DNA of 64,000 bases from the NCBI GenBank assembly GCA_035553515.1, contig DATNDG010000062.1, positions 10,393 through 74,392 on the forward strand. The letters run 5' to 3'. The stretch comes from DAHUYF01 sp035553515. GTDB taxonomy: Bacteria; Pseudomonadota; Alphaproteobacteria; ATCC43930; CGMCC-115725. The notes under the pieces are model-generated. The model had not been told where the DNA came from. It worked only from the letters and a program-made list of their open reading frames with translations, and searched no databases. The number at the start of each line of letters is the position of its first letter. Position 1 is the first letter of the stretch. A program made the position numbers and the translations under genes. Positions 1-7,423 of the stretch are shown in pieces.

Positions 1-1441
1 CCTCGGCGACCCATTGCGCCGGAAGGCCGAAAGTGGGCTCGACGGTGGGTTCGCCTGGGATCGAAATGGCCCCGCCGCGCGGGTCCATGACCAGCAGCAT
101 ATTGGGCCTGAGGTCGCCGCGCCCGGCTTCGATCTCCTTGACGCGAATGACGTAAGTGTTGGCCGGCAGCTGGAGGTTGTCCTGAATGCGCACCGACGGC
201 ATGACGAAGCCTATTTCGGCGGCGAGCTGGCGGCGCAGCGCACGCACCTGGTCGGTGAGGCGAGTGCCGTGATCGCTGTTGATCAGGCTCAGGAGACCAT
301 AGCCTAGCTCGAGGCGGAGTTGATCGATCTGCAATGCCGTCTGGATCGGCTCTTCCTTCACCGGCGCGGCTGTCTTGGCCTGCTGCGCCGCGGCTTCGGC
401 AGCGGCGGCCTTCTCCTGGCGCTCGGTTGCCTTCCAGGCGGCACCGCCGGCGAGCGCCGAAAGCATGAGGAAGGGCAGCATCGGGATGCCGGGCATCAAG
501 GCCAGTGCCAGCATCAGGAAGGAGGCAACGCCGAGCGCGGCCGGATAAGCGGAGAGCTGGCCGAAGAGCGCCTTGTCGGTCGAGCCGCTGACCCCCGCCT
601 TGGAGACGAGCATGCCGGCGGCGGTGGAGACGATGAGCGCGGGAATCTGCGACACCAGGCCATCGCCGACGGTCAGCAAAGTGTAGCTCTGCGTCGCCTC
701 AGTGAAGGAAATGCCCTGCTGAACGACCCCGATTAGGATGCCTGCACAAATGTTGATCGCCGTGATGATCAGTCCGGCGACGGCGTCGCCGCGGACGAAT
801 TTCGAGGCGCCATCCATGGCGCCGTAAAAGTTGCTCTCGTCTTCGAGCTCGCTGCGGCGCTTGCGAGCGATTTCCTCGTTGATGAGTCCGGCGGAAAGAT
901 CGGCGTCGATCGCCATCTGCTTGCCGGGCATGCTGTCCAAGCTGAAGCGCGCCGCCACCTCGGCGATGCGCCCGGAGCCCTTGGTGATGACCACGAAGTT
1001 CACCACGACGAGAATGGTGAACACAATGACGCCGATGACGAAATTCCCGCCCATGACGAAATTGCCGAAGGCCTGAATGACGTGGCCCGCGGCGGCGGTT
1101 CCCTCGTGCCCATGACTGAGGATCAGCCGGGTGGAGGCGAGATTAAGGGCGAGCCGCAGCATCGTGGCGATGAGCAGCACCGTCGGAAAGGACGAGAATT
1201 CGAGTGGCCGCTGGATGAACAGCGCGACCATCAGGATCACCACCGAGAAGGTGATCGAGAGGGCCAGGCTGATGTCGAGCATCCAGGTCGCCATCGGCAG
1301 GATGAGCACGACCAGGATTGCGACGACGCCAAGCGCGAGTGCGATCTCACCGCGGCGGAGCAGAGCTGCGAGTTTGCCGAAGAGAGCCGATGGGTTCGGA
1401 GCTCGCCCCGCCGTCGTCGCAATGGTGGTCGCGTCGGCCAT
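1..1441 (-). CDS. flhA: Flagellar export gate protein FlhA (3' part beyond window)
   Basis: Reading the minus strand from the ATG at 1441 gives 480 codons with no stop before the window edge; FlhA is usually near 700 residues, so about one third is missing. The translated N-terminus has the FlhA pattern: a short polar leader, hydrophobic helices, then the conserved cytoplasmic loop with residues like FPTVLLIATMLRLALNLAST and SMPGKQMAIDADL (the FHIPEP signature region). FlhA forms the nonameric ring of the flagellar type III export gate in the inner membrane. It is the last gene of the fliF-fliG-fliH-fliN-flbD-flhA run, 59 bases after flbD. An in-frame stop lies a few codons upstream of the chosen ATG, so the start is well bounded. 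Confidence 0.95.
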   Translation of the reverse strand, partial: MADATTIATTAGRAPNPSALFGKLAALLRRGEIALALGVVAILVVLILPMATWMLDISLALSITFSVVILMVALFIQRPLEFSSFPTVLLIATMLRLALNLASTRLILSHGHEGTAAAGHVIQAFGNFVMGGNFVIGVIVFTILVVVNFVVITKGSGRIAEVAARFSLDSMPGKQMAIDADLSAGLINEEIARKRRSELEDESNFYGAMDGASKFVRGDAVAGLIITAINICAGILIGVVQQGISFTEATQSYTLLTVGDGLVSQIPALIVSTAAGMLVSKAGVSGSTDKALFGQLSAYPAALGVASFLMLALALMPGIPMLPFLMLSALAGGAAWKATERQEKAAAAEAAAQQAKTAAPVKEEPIQTALQIDQLRLELGYGLLSLINSDHGTRLTDQVRALRRQLAAEIGFVMPSVRIQDNLQLPANTYVIRVKEIEAGRGDLRPNMLLVMDPRGGAISIPGEPTVEPTFGLPAQWVAE

Positions 1442-1500
1442 CAGCGCGTCACGCTCGACAGGTCACGGGTGGAGTCATGCAGACGCATCTCGGGCGCTGA

Positions 1501-2850
1501 CTAGGCTATCGCCCGTTCCGACTCGCCGGCAGGCGGGACGCTGACTCCTTCCTGGCGATATTGCTGGAGCTTATTGCGCAGGGTTCGGATCGAGATGCCA
1601 AGGATGTTGGCGGCATGCGTCCGGTTGCCGAGGCAATGCTGCAGGGTGTCCAGGATGAGATCGCGCTCCACATCGGCGACTGTGCGGCCAACGAGGCCGA
1701 GTTTCCCGCCCGCGCCGGCAGCTGGCGCAGCAACCGCTTCGGCGCCCGGCTTCGGTGCGCTGAGCAGGATCGACTCTGGTCCGAGTTCGTCGCCTCGCGC
1801 GAGCAGAACGGCGCGGTGGATTGTATTTTCGAGCTCCCGTACGTTGCCGCGCCACGGGTGGTGCTTCAGCATCTCGCGCACCCCCGCCGCAAGGGGACGC
1901 GTCGGGACTGCATTGATCTCGGCATATTTCTTCGCGAAGTGATCGGCAAGAAGCTCGATATCGAGCGGCCGCTCGCGCAGCGCCGGCAGGCGCAAATTAA
2001 CGACATTGAGTCGGAAGAAAAGGTCTTCCCGGAAGTTGTTTTTTTGTACCTCGTCTTCGAGATCGCGGTTTGATGTGGCGATCAGGCGGATATCGACCTT
2101 GATCGGCTGGTGCCCGCCGACCCGGTCGATCTCACGCTCCTGGATCGCGCGCAGTAGCTTTGCCTGAAGGCGCGGATGCATTTCGCTGATTTCGTCTAGC
2201 AGCAGCGTTCCGCCGTTCGCCTCCTCGAACTTTCCGATCCGGCGCGCCACCGCGCCCGTGAAGGCACCCTTCTCATGGCCGAAGAGTTCCGATTCCAGCA
2301 GATTCTCGGGAATAGCGGCGCAGTTCACCGAAATAAAATTGTGCTTGGCACGGCGGCTGCGACGATGAATGTAGCGCGCCATCACTTCTTTGCCGGTGCC
2401 GCTCTCGCCGGTGATGAGTACGCTCGCTTCCGAGGGAGAGACCTGGTCGGCTAGGCGCACCACCTCGTTCATCGCGGGATCGCGGAACAGGAAGGCGTGA
2501 CTTTCCTGCGCCACCGCCTCCAGAACCGCGGCGATGAGCTCGGCGTCGGGCGGCAGGGGAATGTACTCTTTCGCTCCGGCCCGAATAGCCCGAACCGCCG
2601 CGTCGGCATCGGCACCGATTCCGCAGGCGACGACCGGCACATTGATACGCTCCTGGCGCAGGCTCTCGATCATCCGGCCGATGTCGAGCTTGACGTCCAT
2701 CATCAGGAGATCGGCGCCCTGACCCGAACGGAGCGCTGAGAGGCCGCGTTCGATGTCGTCGGCATGCGCGACGGTTGCGCCGCGCGCCATGGCGAGCTTG
2801 CCGGCGGCGCTGATGTAGCCCTCGAGCGGGCCGAGGATGAGGAGTCGCAT
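1501..2850 (-). CDS. flbD: Sigma-54-dependent flagellar transcriptional regulator FlbD
   Basis: 449 residues. N-terminal receiver-like domain (about 1-115, with an Asp at 52 in DLLMMD), AAA+ sigma-54 activator domain with Walker A GESGTGKE (148-155), the sigma-54 contact loop GAFTGA (195-200) and Walker B GGTLLLDE (213-220), then a C-terminal Fis-type helix-turn-helix near 400-435. In Caulobacter FlbD activates late sigma-54 flagellar genes and represses early ones such as fliF through ftr operators; its activity is coupled to assembly by FliX, also in this window. It sits 16 bases after fliN in the class II operon. The palindromes CGGCA-N5-TGCCG found upstream of fliF, fliK, the flaG-like gene, flagellin and flgI are its likely targets (inference). 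Confidence 0.95.
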   Translation of the reverse strand: MRLLILGPLEGYISAAGKLAMARGATVAHADDIERGLSALRSGQGADLLMMDVKLDIGRMIESLRQERINVPVVACGIGADADAAVRAIRAGAKEYIPLPPDAELIAAVLEAVAQESHAFLFRDPAMNEVVRLADQVSPSEASVLITGESGTGKEVMARYIHRRSRRAKHNFISVNCAAIPENLLESELFGHEKGAFTGAVARRIGKFEEANGGTLLLDEISEMHPRLQAKLLRAIQEREIDRVGGHQPIKVDIRLIATSNRDLEDEVQKNNFREDLFFRLNVVNLRLPALRERPLDIELLADHFAKKYAEINAVPTRPLAAGVREMLKHHPWRGNVRELENTIHRAVLLARGDELGPESILLSAPKPGAEAVAAPAAGAGGKLGLVGRTVADVERDLILDTLQHCLGNRTHAANILGISIRTLRNKLQQYRQEGVSVPPAGESERAIA

Positions 2851-2866
2851 TTGCGGTGACCTTTCC

Positions 2867-3190
2867 CTAGGCGCGATCGGCCTTTACGATTTCTGTCATC
2901 GTGACGCCCAGCCGCTCGTCGACGACGACGACTTCGCCGCGAGCCACCAAGCGATTGTTGACGTAGATATCGATGGCTTCGCCGACCTTGCGATCGAGCT
3001 CCACCACCGCGCCGCGCCCAAGTTTCAGGAGCTGGCTTACCTGCATGGTGGCGCGGCCGAGCACGGCAGAGATCTGCACAGGAATGTCGTAGACCGCTTC
3101 GAGATCCTTTGCATTCTGGGGCCGTGCCTCGCCGTTGCTCATGGGATCGCTATCGAGCTCGTCAAGCTGCAGGTTCTGTGGATCACTCAT
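2867..3190 (-). CDS. fliN: Flagellar motor switch protein FliN
   Basis: 107 residues: a polar N-terminal segment of about 30 residues, then a complete FliN/SpoA domain (VYDIPVQISAVLGRATMQVS, then the basic-hydrophobic core ending in VTMTEIV). FliN forms the lower C-ring with FliM and FliG and also docks the FliH-FliI export ATPase. The length is normal for alphaproteobacteria. The ATG at 3190 overlaps the end of fliH by 8 bases, implying translational coupling inside the fliF operon. Confidence 0.95.
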   Translation of the reverse strand: MSDPQNLQLDELDSDPMSNGEARPQNAKDLEAVYDIPVQISAVLGRATMQVSQLLKLGRGAVVELDRKVGEAIDIYVNNRLVARGEVVVVDERLGVTMTEIVKADRA

Positions 3191-3863
3191 GGTCGTTCTC
3201 CTCTGGGCGGCTCATGCCCGGAACAGGGATGGAGTCGAGAGCGCGAGCCAGCGCTCCGTCGATGTCGTGAATCAACCGTTTTGCATCGCGCTCAGCGCCG
3301 CCCTCGGCCCATTCGACGCGCGCGTCTCCTTGCTCCAGGGTCTCGTCGGCCAGCAGAACCACCTTGCCGGCAAATGCCGTAGCCGCCGTGAGTGCGGCGA
3401 GCCGCTGCTGCACCGCCTCGAAGGCGCTATCAGCGATGCGCAGCACCAGGCGTGGCTCGTCGAACGCGTCGCGCAAGCACTGCGTGATGAACTCTTCCAG
3501 CTCGATCAGGGGCGCCTTGCGGCTGAGCGCCGGGGCAAGCTTACGCAAAACTTCACGCATCGCTTCGATTGCATGCCTTTGTGCGGCCGCCACCTCGCTA
3601 TCGCGGGCTGCGAGGAGCGCGGAAAGCCTGGCGGAGAGCGCTGCCAGCGCGTCGGCCGCTCGCGTCTCGGCCGCTTGCGCGGCCTCGACCAGTGCGGTGG
3701 CGCGTCCTGCTTCCATCCCGGCGGTGTGCGCGGCGTCGAGCTCGGCTTTGGAGAAGGTAGGTTCTGGGGGCAGCGGCGGCGGTGCCTTGCGCGCCACAGC
3801 CGGACGCGACGCGTCCGTCTGATCGAAGGATTGATCGAAGAGGAATTTGTGCGGTGCGCCCAT
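3183..3863 (-). CDS. fliH: Flagellar assembly protein FliH
   Basis: 226 residues from the ATG at 3863. The start has the usual alphaproteobacterial motif KFLFDQSFD. The middle is an Ala/Glu-rich helical segment (about 50-120) and the C-terminus has the FliH fold (LIELEEFITQCLRDAFDEPR, ADETLEQGDARVEW). FliH regulates the export ATPase FliI and links it to FliN. A TTG at 3875 overlapping the fliG stop would add four residues and couple translation directly; I prefer the ATG because the family begins there. No fliI or fliJ is visible in this window. Confidence 0.88.
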   Translation of the reverse strand: MGAPHKFLFDQSFDQTDASRPAVARKAPPPLPPEPTFSKAELDAAHTAGMEAGRATALVEAAQAAETRAADALAALSARLSALLAARDSEVAAAQRHAIEAMREVLRKLAPALSRKAPLIELEEFITQCLRDAFDEPRLVLRIADSAFEAVQQRLAALTAATAFAGKVVLLADETLEQGDARVEWAEGGAERDAKRLIHDIDGALARALDSIPVPGMSRPEENDHE

Positions 3864-3871
3864 GTGGCCGC

Positions 3872-4891
3872 TCAATAGACCAGCTCGTCTTCGTTGCCCT
3901 CGGCGATGACGATTTCGCCGCGCGCTGCCAGATCCTTGGCGAGAGCGACGAGGTAAGCCTGCGATTCCTCGACATCCTTGAGGCGGACCGGACCCATGCT
4001 GGCGATTTCCTCGCGCAGCAGTTTGGCGGCGCGCTCGGACATGTTGCCGAAGAAGAGGTCGCGCAGGGCTTCGGACGCACCCTTGAGGGCCAGCGGGATC
4101 TTCGCCTTGTCGGAGTTCCGCAGGATGCCCTGGATCGCCATGCCGTCCAGTTTCGCCAAGTCCTCGAAGGTAAACATGAGGGCTTTGATGCGTTCCGCAC
4201 TGTCGCGGTTGCGCTCCTCGAGGGCGGTGAGGAAGCGGGTCTCCGTGTTGCGGTCGAGACTGTTGAAGATCTCGGCGATGAGCTCATGCGAGTCGCGGCG
4301 GTTGGTGCGCGCGAGGCTCGAGAAGAATTCGTTGCGAAGCGTGCGCTCGACGTCGTCCAATACCTCCTTCTGCACGGCTTCCATCCGCAGCATGCGCATG
4401 ATCACTTCCATAGCGAAGCTTTCGGGAAGCTGGGTGAGTACCCGCCCGGCGTGGTCAGACTTGATCTTGGAGAGAACGACGGCGACGGTCTGCGGATACT
4501 CGTTCTTCAGATAGTTGGCGAGCACGGTCTCGTTGACGTTGCCGAGCTTGTCCCACATCGTGCGGCCGGCCGGGCCGCGGATCTCCTCCATGATCGTATT
4601 GACCCGGTCCTGGCCGAGGACCTTGGCGAGGAGCCGTTCCGTGCTCTCATAAGTGCCGACCAGAGACCCGGTGGCCGATATCTGCTCGGCAAACTCGACG
4701 AAGAGCCGCTCGACGATGTTCGAGCTCACGGTGCCGAGATTGGCCATGGTCTGGGAGATCTCTTTGATCTCTTCGTCGTCCATCATCGAGAAAAGCCGCG
4801 CCGTATGCTCGTCGCCCAGCGCGAGCATGAGGATGGCCGCCTTCTCCGGTCCGGTCAGGGTGCGAATGTCTTCGCGGACACGCATGCTCAT
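3872..4891 (-). CDS. fliG: Flagellar motor switch protein FliG
   Basis: 339 residues, normal length. N-terminal domain binding FliF (TGPEKAAILMLALGDEHTARLF near 14-36), a middle domain with the conserved YPQTVAVVLS segment (EHPQ-like, here with Tyr in place of His), and the C-terminal torque domain with charged residues facing the stator (EEIASMGPVRLKDVEESQ). FliG is the rotor protein that couples stator movement to rotation. It lies 12 bases after fliF and just before fliH. Confidence 0.97.
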   Translation of the reverse strand: MSMRVREDIRTLTGPEKAAILMLALGDEHTARLFSMMDDEEIKEISQTMANLGTVSSNIVERLFVEFAEQISATGSLVGTYESTERLLAKVLGQDRVNTIMEEIRGPAGRTMWDKLGNVNETVLANYLKNEYPQTVAVVLSKIKSDHAGRVLTQLPESFAMEVIMRMLRMEAVQKEVLDDVERTLRNEFFSSLARTNRRDSHELIAEIFNSLDRNTETRFLTALEERNRDSAERIKALMFTFEDLAKLDGMAIQGILRNSDKAKIPLALKGASEALRDLFFGNMSERAAKLLREEIASMGPVRLKDVEESQAYLVALAKDLAARGEIVIAEGNEDELVY

Positions 4892-4903
4892 GACGCTCTC
4901 CCG

Positions 4904-6583
4904 TCAGGCGCCCTGGTACATCCAGGAGCGGACGATTGCGACCGCTTCTTCCGGATGCTTCTCGACGATCTCGCCGACCTTGCGGATGCTGGATGCGGCG
5001 ACGCGTCCTTCGACTTGGCCGATGTCGATCATCTTATCCGGCGCACCGTCGCCCGAACCGTCTCCGCCCGGCATGACCGCGCCGCCGGTCGCGGCGGCAA
5101 GGGCCGGCCCGAGACCAGCGGGCGGGGGGAGGGCCGGTGCGCCGTGGCCGGCGACTTGGCCGGTCAACAGATTGGCACCCTCGGCGGCGACGGCGTTGTT
5201 CTCCAGCACGCGCATCAGCAGGGGGCGAACTACCAGCAGAATGAACAGCACGGCGACCACGGCGATGACCAGCATCTCGCCCATTTTTACGACATCGGCG
5301 CGTTCGAAGCCGAAGATCGTGACGGGCGCGGCTGGCATTGCTTCGTCGGCGCCGGCGAAGGGCATGTTGACGAGGTCCACCGTGTCGCCGCGCTTGACAT
5401 CGAAGCCAATCGCCGAGCGCACCAGATCGGTAAGCTCCTTCAGCTCTTCGGGCGAACGCGGATGGTAGGTGCGGGTGCCGTTCGTGGCCACGGTATAGGT
5501 GCCGTCGATCAGGACAGCCACCGAAAGGCGTTTCACCACACCGGTCTCTCGAACCTGGCTGCGTGTAGTTTCACCGATCTCGTAGTTGGTCGTCTCTTCG
5601 TTCCGCGCGCTTTTGCTGCGACCCCCACTGGAGCTGGTCGCGGTCTGGGCATTGGGCAAATTGGTCTGCACTGTCACCGGCTGGTCGCCGGAATCGCTGC
5701 TGTCGCTAGTTTCGCTCGTCGTTTGTGTTGAACGAGCGACCTGCTGGTCCGGGTCGAAGCTCTTCGAATTGGTGGTGATCCGGTCGAAATCCATATCCGC
5801 ATGGACGTCGACGCGCGCCTTGCCAGGACCGACCGTTCGCTCGAGGAGCTCCTGGACGTTGCGCGCGAGCCGGTTTTCGTAATTGATCCGCTGCTCGTCG
5901 GCGTTGTTTGCGATCGCCGCCGCGTCGCTATCGCCGTCGCCGCGTGCTAGAAGATTGCCTTCGCCGTCGACGATCGACACGCGTGTCGGCGAAAGGCCTG
6001 GTACGGCGGACGCGACCAGATATTGGATGGCGGCGACTTGCTGCTTTCCCAAACGCTGCGGGCCGCGCATCTTGACAATAATCGATGCGGTCGGAATTTC
6101 GCGGTCGCGAGAGAAAAGTTCCCGCCGCGGCAAAACCAGATGGACGCGCGCAGACTGGACGGAGTTGATCGATGCGATGCTCCGCGACAGTTCGCCCTCG
6201 AGCGCGCGGAGCCGGTTGATGTTTTCAACGAGGCTCGACGTGCCGAGCGCATCGGTCTTGTCGAAGATTTCGTAGCCGACGGTGCCCCCATGCGGCAGTC
6301 CGGCTTCCGCCATCGACATGCGCAGCTTTGCAACTTGGTCGGACGGCACGAGAATCTGGGCGCCGTCGGCCCGAAGCTGATATTGAATGCCCATCGTATC
6401 GAGCTTCTGAACGACCTGGCCGCTGTCGCGCGTATCGAGGTCGCTGTAGAGCAGAACCATGCCCGGTTGCGATATGCGCGTGGCGAGGAAGGCGAAGAAT
6501 GCGATCATCGCGAGCGCGACACCGCCGACCATGGCGAGGCGCGTCGGTCCGAGGCCGCGGAGCGTCTGAAGCAGGCCGTTCAC
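4904..6583 (-). CDS. fliF: Flagellar MS-ring protein FliF
   Basis: 559 residues from a GTG at 6583, which is preceded by a GGAGA ribosome site; a longer reading from 6709 adds a non-family leader and overlaps the promoter. First membrane helix near 15-38 (LAMVGGVALAMIAFFAFLAT), then the secretin-like periplasmic domains with SRSIASINSVQSARVHLVLP, a Ser/Asp/Thr-rich linker, a second membrane helix (VKMGEMLVIAVVAVLFILLV), and a C-terminal FliG-binding tail (MIDIGQVEGRVAASSIRKVGEIVEKHPEE). FliF forms the MS ring on which the rotor and export gate assemble. It is the first gene of its operon and, as in Caulobacter, has a candidate FlbD palindrome and a weak CtrA-like box upstream. Confidence 0.95.
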   Translation of the reverse strand: MNGLLQTLRGLGPTRLAMVGGVALAMIAFFAFLATRISQPGMVLLYSDLDTRDSGQVVQKLDTMGIQYQLRADGAQILVPSDQVAKLRMSMAEAGLPHGGTVGYEIFDKTDALGTSSLVENINRLRALEGELSRSIASINSVQSARVHLVLPRRELFSRDREIPTASIIVKMRGPQRLGKQQVAAIQYLVASAVPGLSPTRVSIVDGEGNLLARGDGDSDAAAIANNADEQRINYENRLARNVQELLERTVGPGKARVDVHADMDFDRITTNSKSFDPDQQVARSTQTTSETSDSSDSGDQPVTVQTNLPNAQTATSSSGGRSKSARNEETTNYEIGETTRSQVRETGVVKRLSVAVLIDGTYTVATNGTRTYHPRSPEELKELTDLVRSAIGFDVKRGDTVDLVNMPFAGADEAMPAAPVTIFGFERADVVKMGEMLVIAVVAVLFILLVVRPLLMRVLENNAVAAEGANLLTGQVAGHGAPALPPPAGLGPALAAATGGAVMPGGDGSGDGAPDKMIDIGQVEGRVAASSIRKVGEIVEKHPEEAVAIVRSWMYQGA

Positions 6584-6648
6584 TGTATCTCGTCTCCGGG
6601 TTTTACGTGCGGGCTTTGAGACCCGACGAAACCCTAGCGGCGATTGGG

Positions 6649-6663
6649 TGAATAACCCGTAAA
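6649..6663 (-). promoter_or_regulatory. Candidate CtrA box upstream of fliF
   Basis: On the minus strand this reads TTTA-CGGGTTA-TTCA, a degenerate match (6 of 8) to TTAA-N7-TTAA. It lies 65 bases before the fliF start. The match alone is weak; support comes from Caulobacter, where fliF is a CtrA-activated class II operon, and from better boxes elsewhere in this window. Confidence 0.4.
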
Positions 6664-6688
6664 TAGGCGGCAGAAATTTCCCAGATGG

Positions 6689-6703
6689 CGGCAAAAATTG
6701 CCG
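6689..6703. promoter_or_regulatory. FlbD (ftr-type) palindrome upstream of fliF
   Basis: CGGCA-AAAAT-TGCCG, a perfect inverted repeat about 105 bases upstream of the fliF start. A degraded copy, CGGCA-GAAAT-TTCCC, starts 21 bases away at 6668. The same CGGCA-N5-TGCCG form recurs at 14266, 14290, 14843, 39952 and 39972, always beside flagellar promoters. In Caulobacter FlbD represses fliF from an ftr site in its promoter; the identity here is inferred from recurrence and context. Confidence 0.65.
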
Positions 6704-6846
6704 CAACATGCCGAAGGGTATGACGCCTCGCTCATGCGCATAGGCCGCGCGCGCACAAGCGCTGCGACCATAGGGAAGGACGGCCGGGCTCGAGAAAGTG
6801 TGTTGGTGCGTTTCCCGCTGCGCGGTAACGCGTCACTGCCGCTGGA

Positions 6847-6866
6847 GCGAGCGCCACGGCGCTCGC
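6847..6866 (-). terminator. Hairpin downstream of sciP
   Basis: A perfect GC-rich inverted repeat (GCGAGCGCC / GGCGCTCGC, two bases between the arms) lies 8 bases past the sciP stop in the direction of transcription. No T-run follows, so it is a plausible but incomplete terminator between sciP and fliF. Confidence 0.45.
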
Positions 6867-6874
6867 ATCGCGGC

Positions 6875-7177
6875 TCAGCGCTCGCGCTCGATCTCGCGGT
6901 AGTCTTGCAGCCGGGTCACGCGCAGACCAGGCAATCCGTGGCTGTCGACCAGGCGCTGCCAGGAAAGGAACTCTTCGATCGAGAGGGTGTAGCGCCGGCA
7001 CGCTTCCTCGAGCGTAATGATGCCGGCGCGGACCGCCGCCACCACCTCCGCCTTGCGACGGATGACCCAGCGCTTGGTGTCGGGCGGCGGAAGGCTATCC
7101 AGCGAGGCGATGGGACCGACGACGTCGAGCCAATCCACCGACGAGGAGCCGAGCGAGGAAGGTGCGTCTGTCTTCAC
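6875..7177 (-). CDS. sciP: CtrA inhibitor SciP (DUF1153 family)
   Basis: 100 residues from a GTG at 7177. The core PPPDTKRWVIRRKAEVVAAV followed by a helix-turn-helix (ITLEEACRRYTLSIEEFLSW) is the DUF1153/SciP signature. In Caulobacter SciP accumulates after CtrA and blocks CtrA-activated transcription of flagellar and pilus genes. It is encoded directly upstream of the fliF operon in the same direction, 291 bases away, and has its own CtrA-like box 48 bases upstream, which would let CtrA induce its own inhibitor. The first 25 residues are not conserved, so the exact start is uncertain. Confidence 0.92.
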   Translation of the reverse strand: MKTDAPSSLGSSSVDWLDVVGPIASLDSLPPPDTKRWVIRRKAEVVAAVRAGIITLEEACRRYTLSIEEFLSWQRLVDSHGLPGLRVTRLQDYREIERER

Positions 7178-7225
7178 GGTTGTCGCAGCGTCCGTTCGTG
7201 TAACCGGAAATCTAGGCCGCTCCGC

Positions 7226-7240
7226 TTAACAAAGCCCTAA
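7226..7240 (-). promoter_or_regulatory. CtrA box upstream of sciP
   Basis: Minus strand TTAG-GGCTTTG-TTAA-G, seven of eight consensus bases with N7 spacing, 48 bases before the sciP GTG. A further half-site TTAACCAT lies at 7247-7254. Spacing and orientation fit a CtrA-activated promoter. Confidence 0.6.
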
Positions 7241-7335
7241 AACCCATGGTTAACGCGCTGGCCCGTTTGCCTAAATCCCGCGATGCTCCGGCGTAGTTGC
7301 GACTGCGGCGCCGTTCGGCGCGCGTCCCGCGCCGA

Positions 7336-7352
7336 TTTACCGCTCTTTAACC
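7336..7352 (+). promoter_or_regulatory. CtrA box upstream of the 7424 glycosyltransferase
   Basis: TTTA-CCGCTCT-TTAA-CC, seven of eight consensus bases and the favoured CC after the second half. It lies 73 bases before the plus-strand ATG at 7424. Closely related TTTACCG-type boxes occur at 16811, 16894 and 25946. Confidence 0.6.
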
Positions 7353-7423
7353 ATGATCGCCTAGAAGTTTTGCGGCGGCGCTTCGCGATCTTGCGACCTT
7401 CGCGATGACTGGAGTGAGCAGCG

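Noticed and set aside
3782..5731. A 649-codon open frame on the plus strand
   Set aside because: It lies antisense to fliH, fliG and fliF, which have clear family motifs; composition (His, Arg, Gly-rich) is that of a GC-rich shadow frame.
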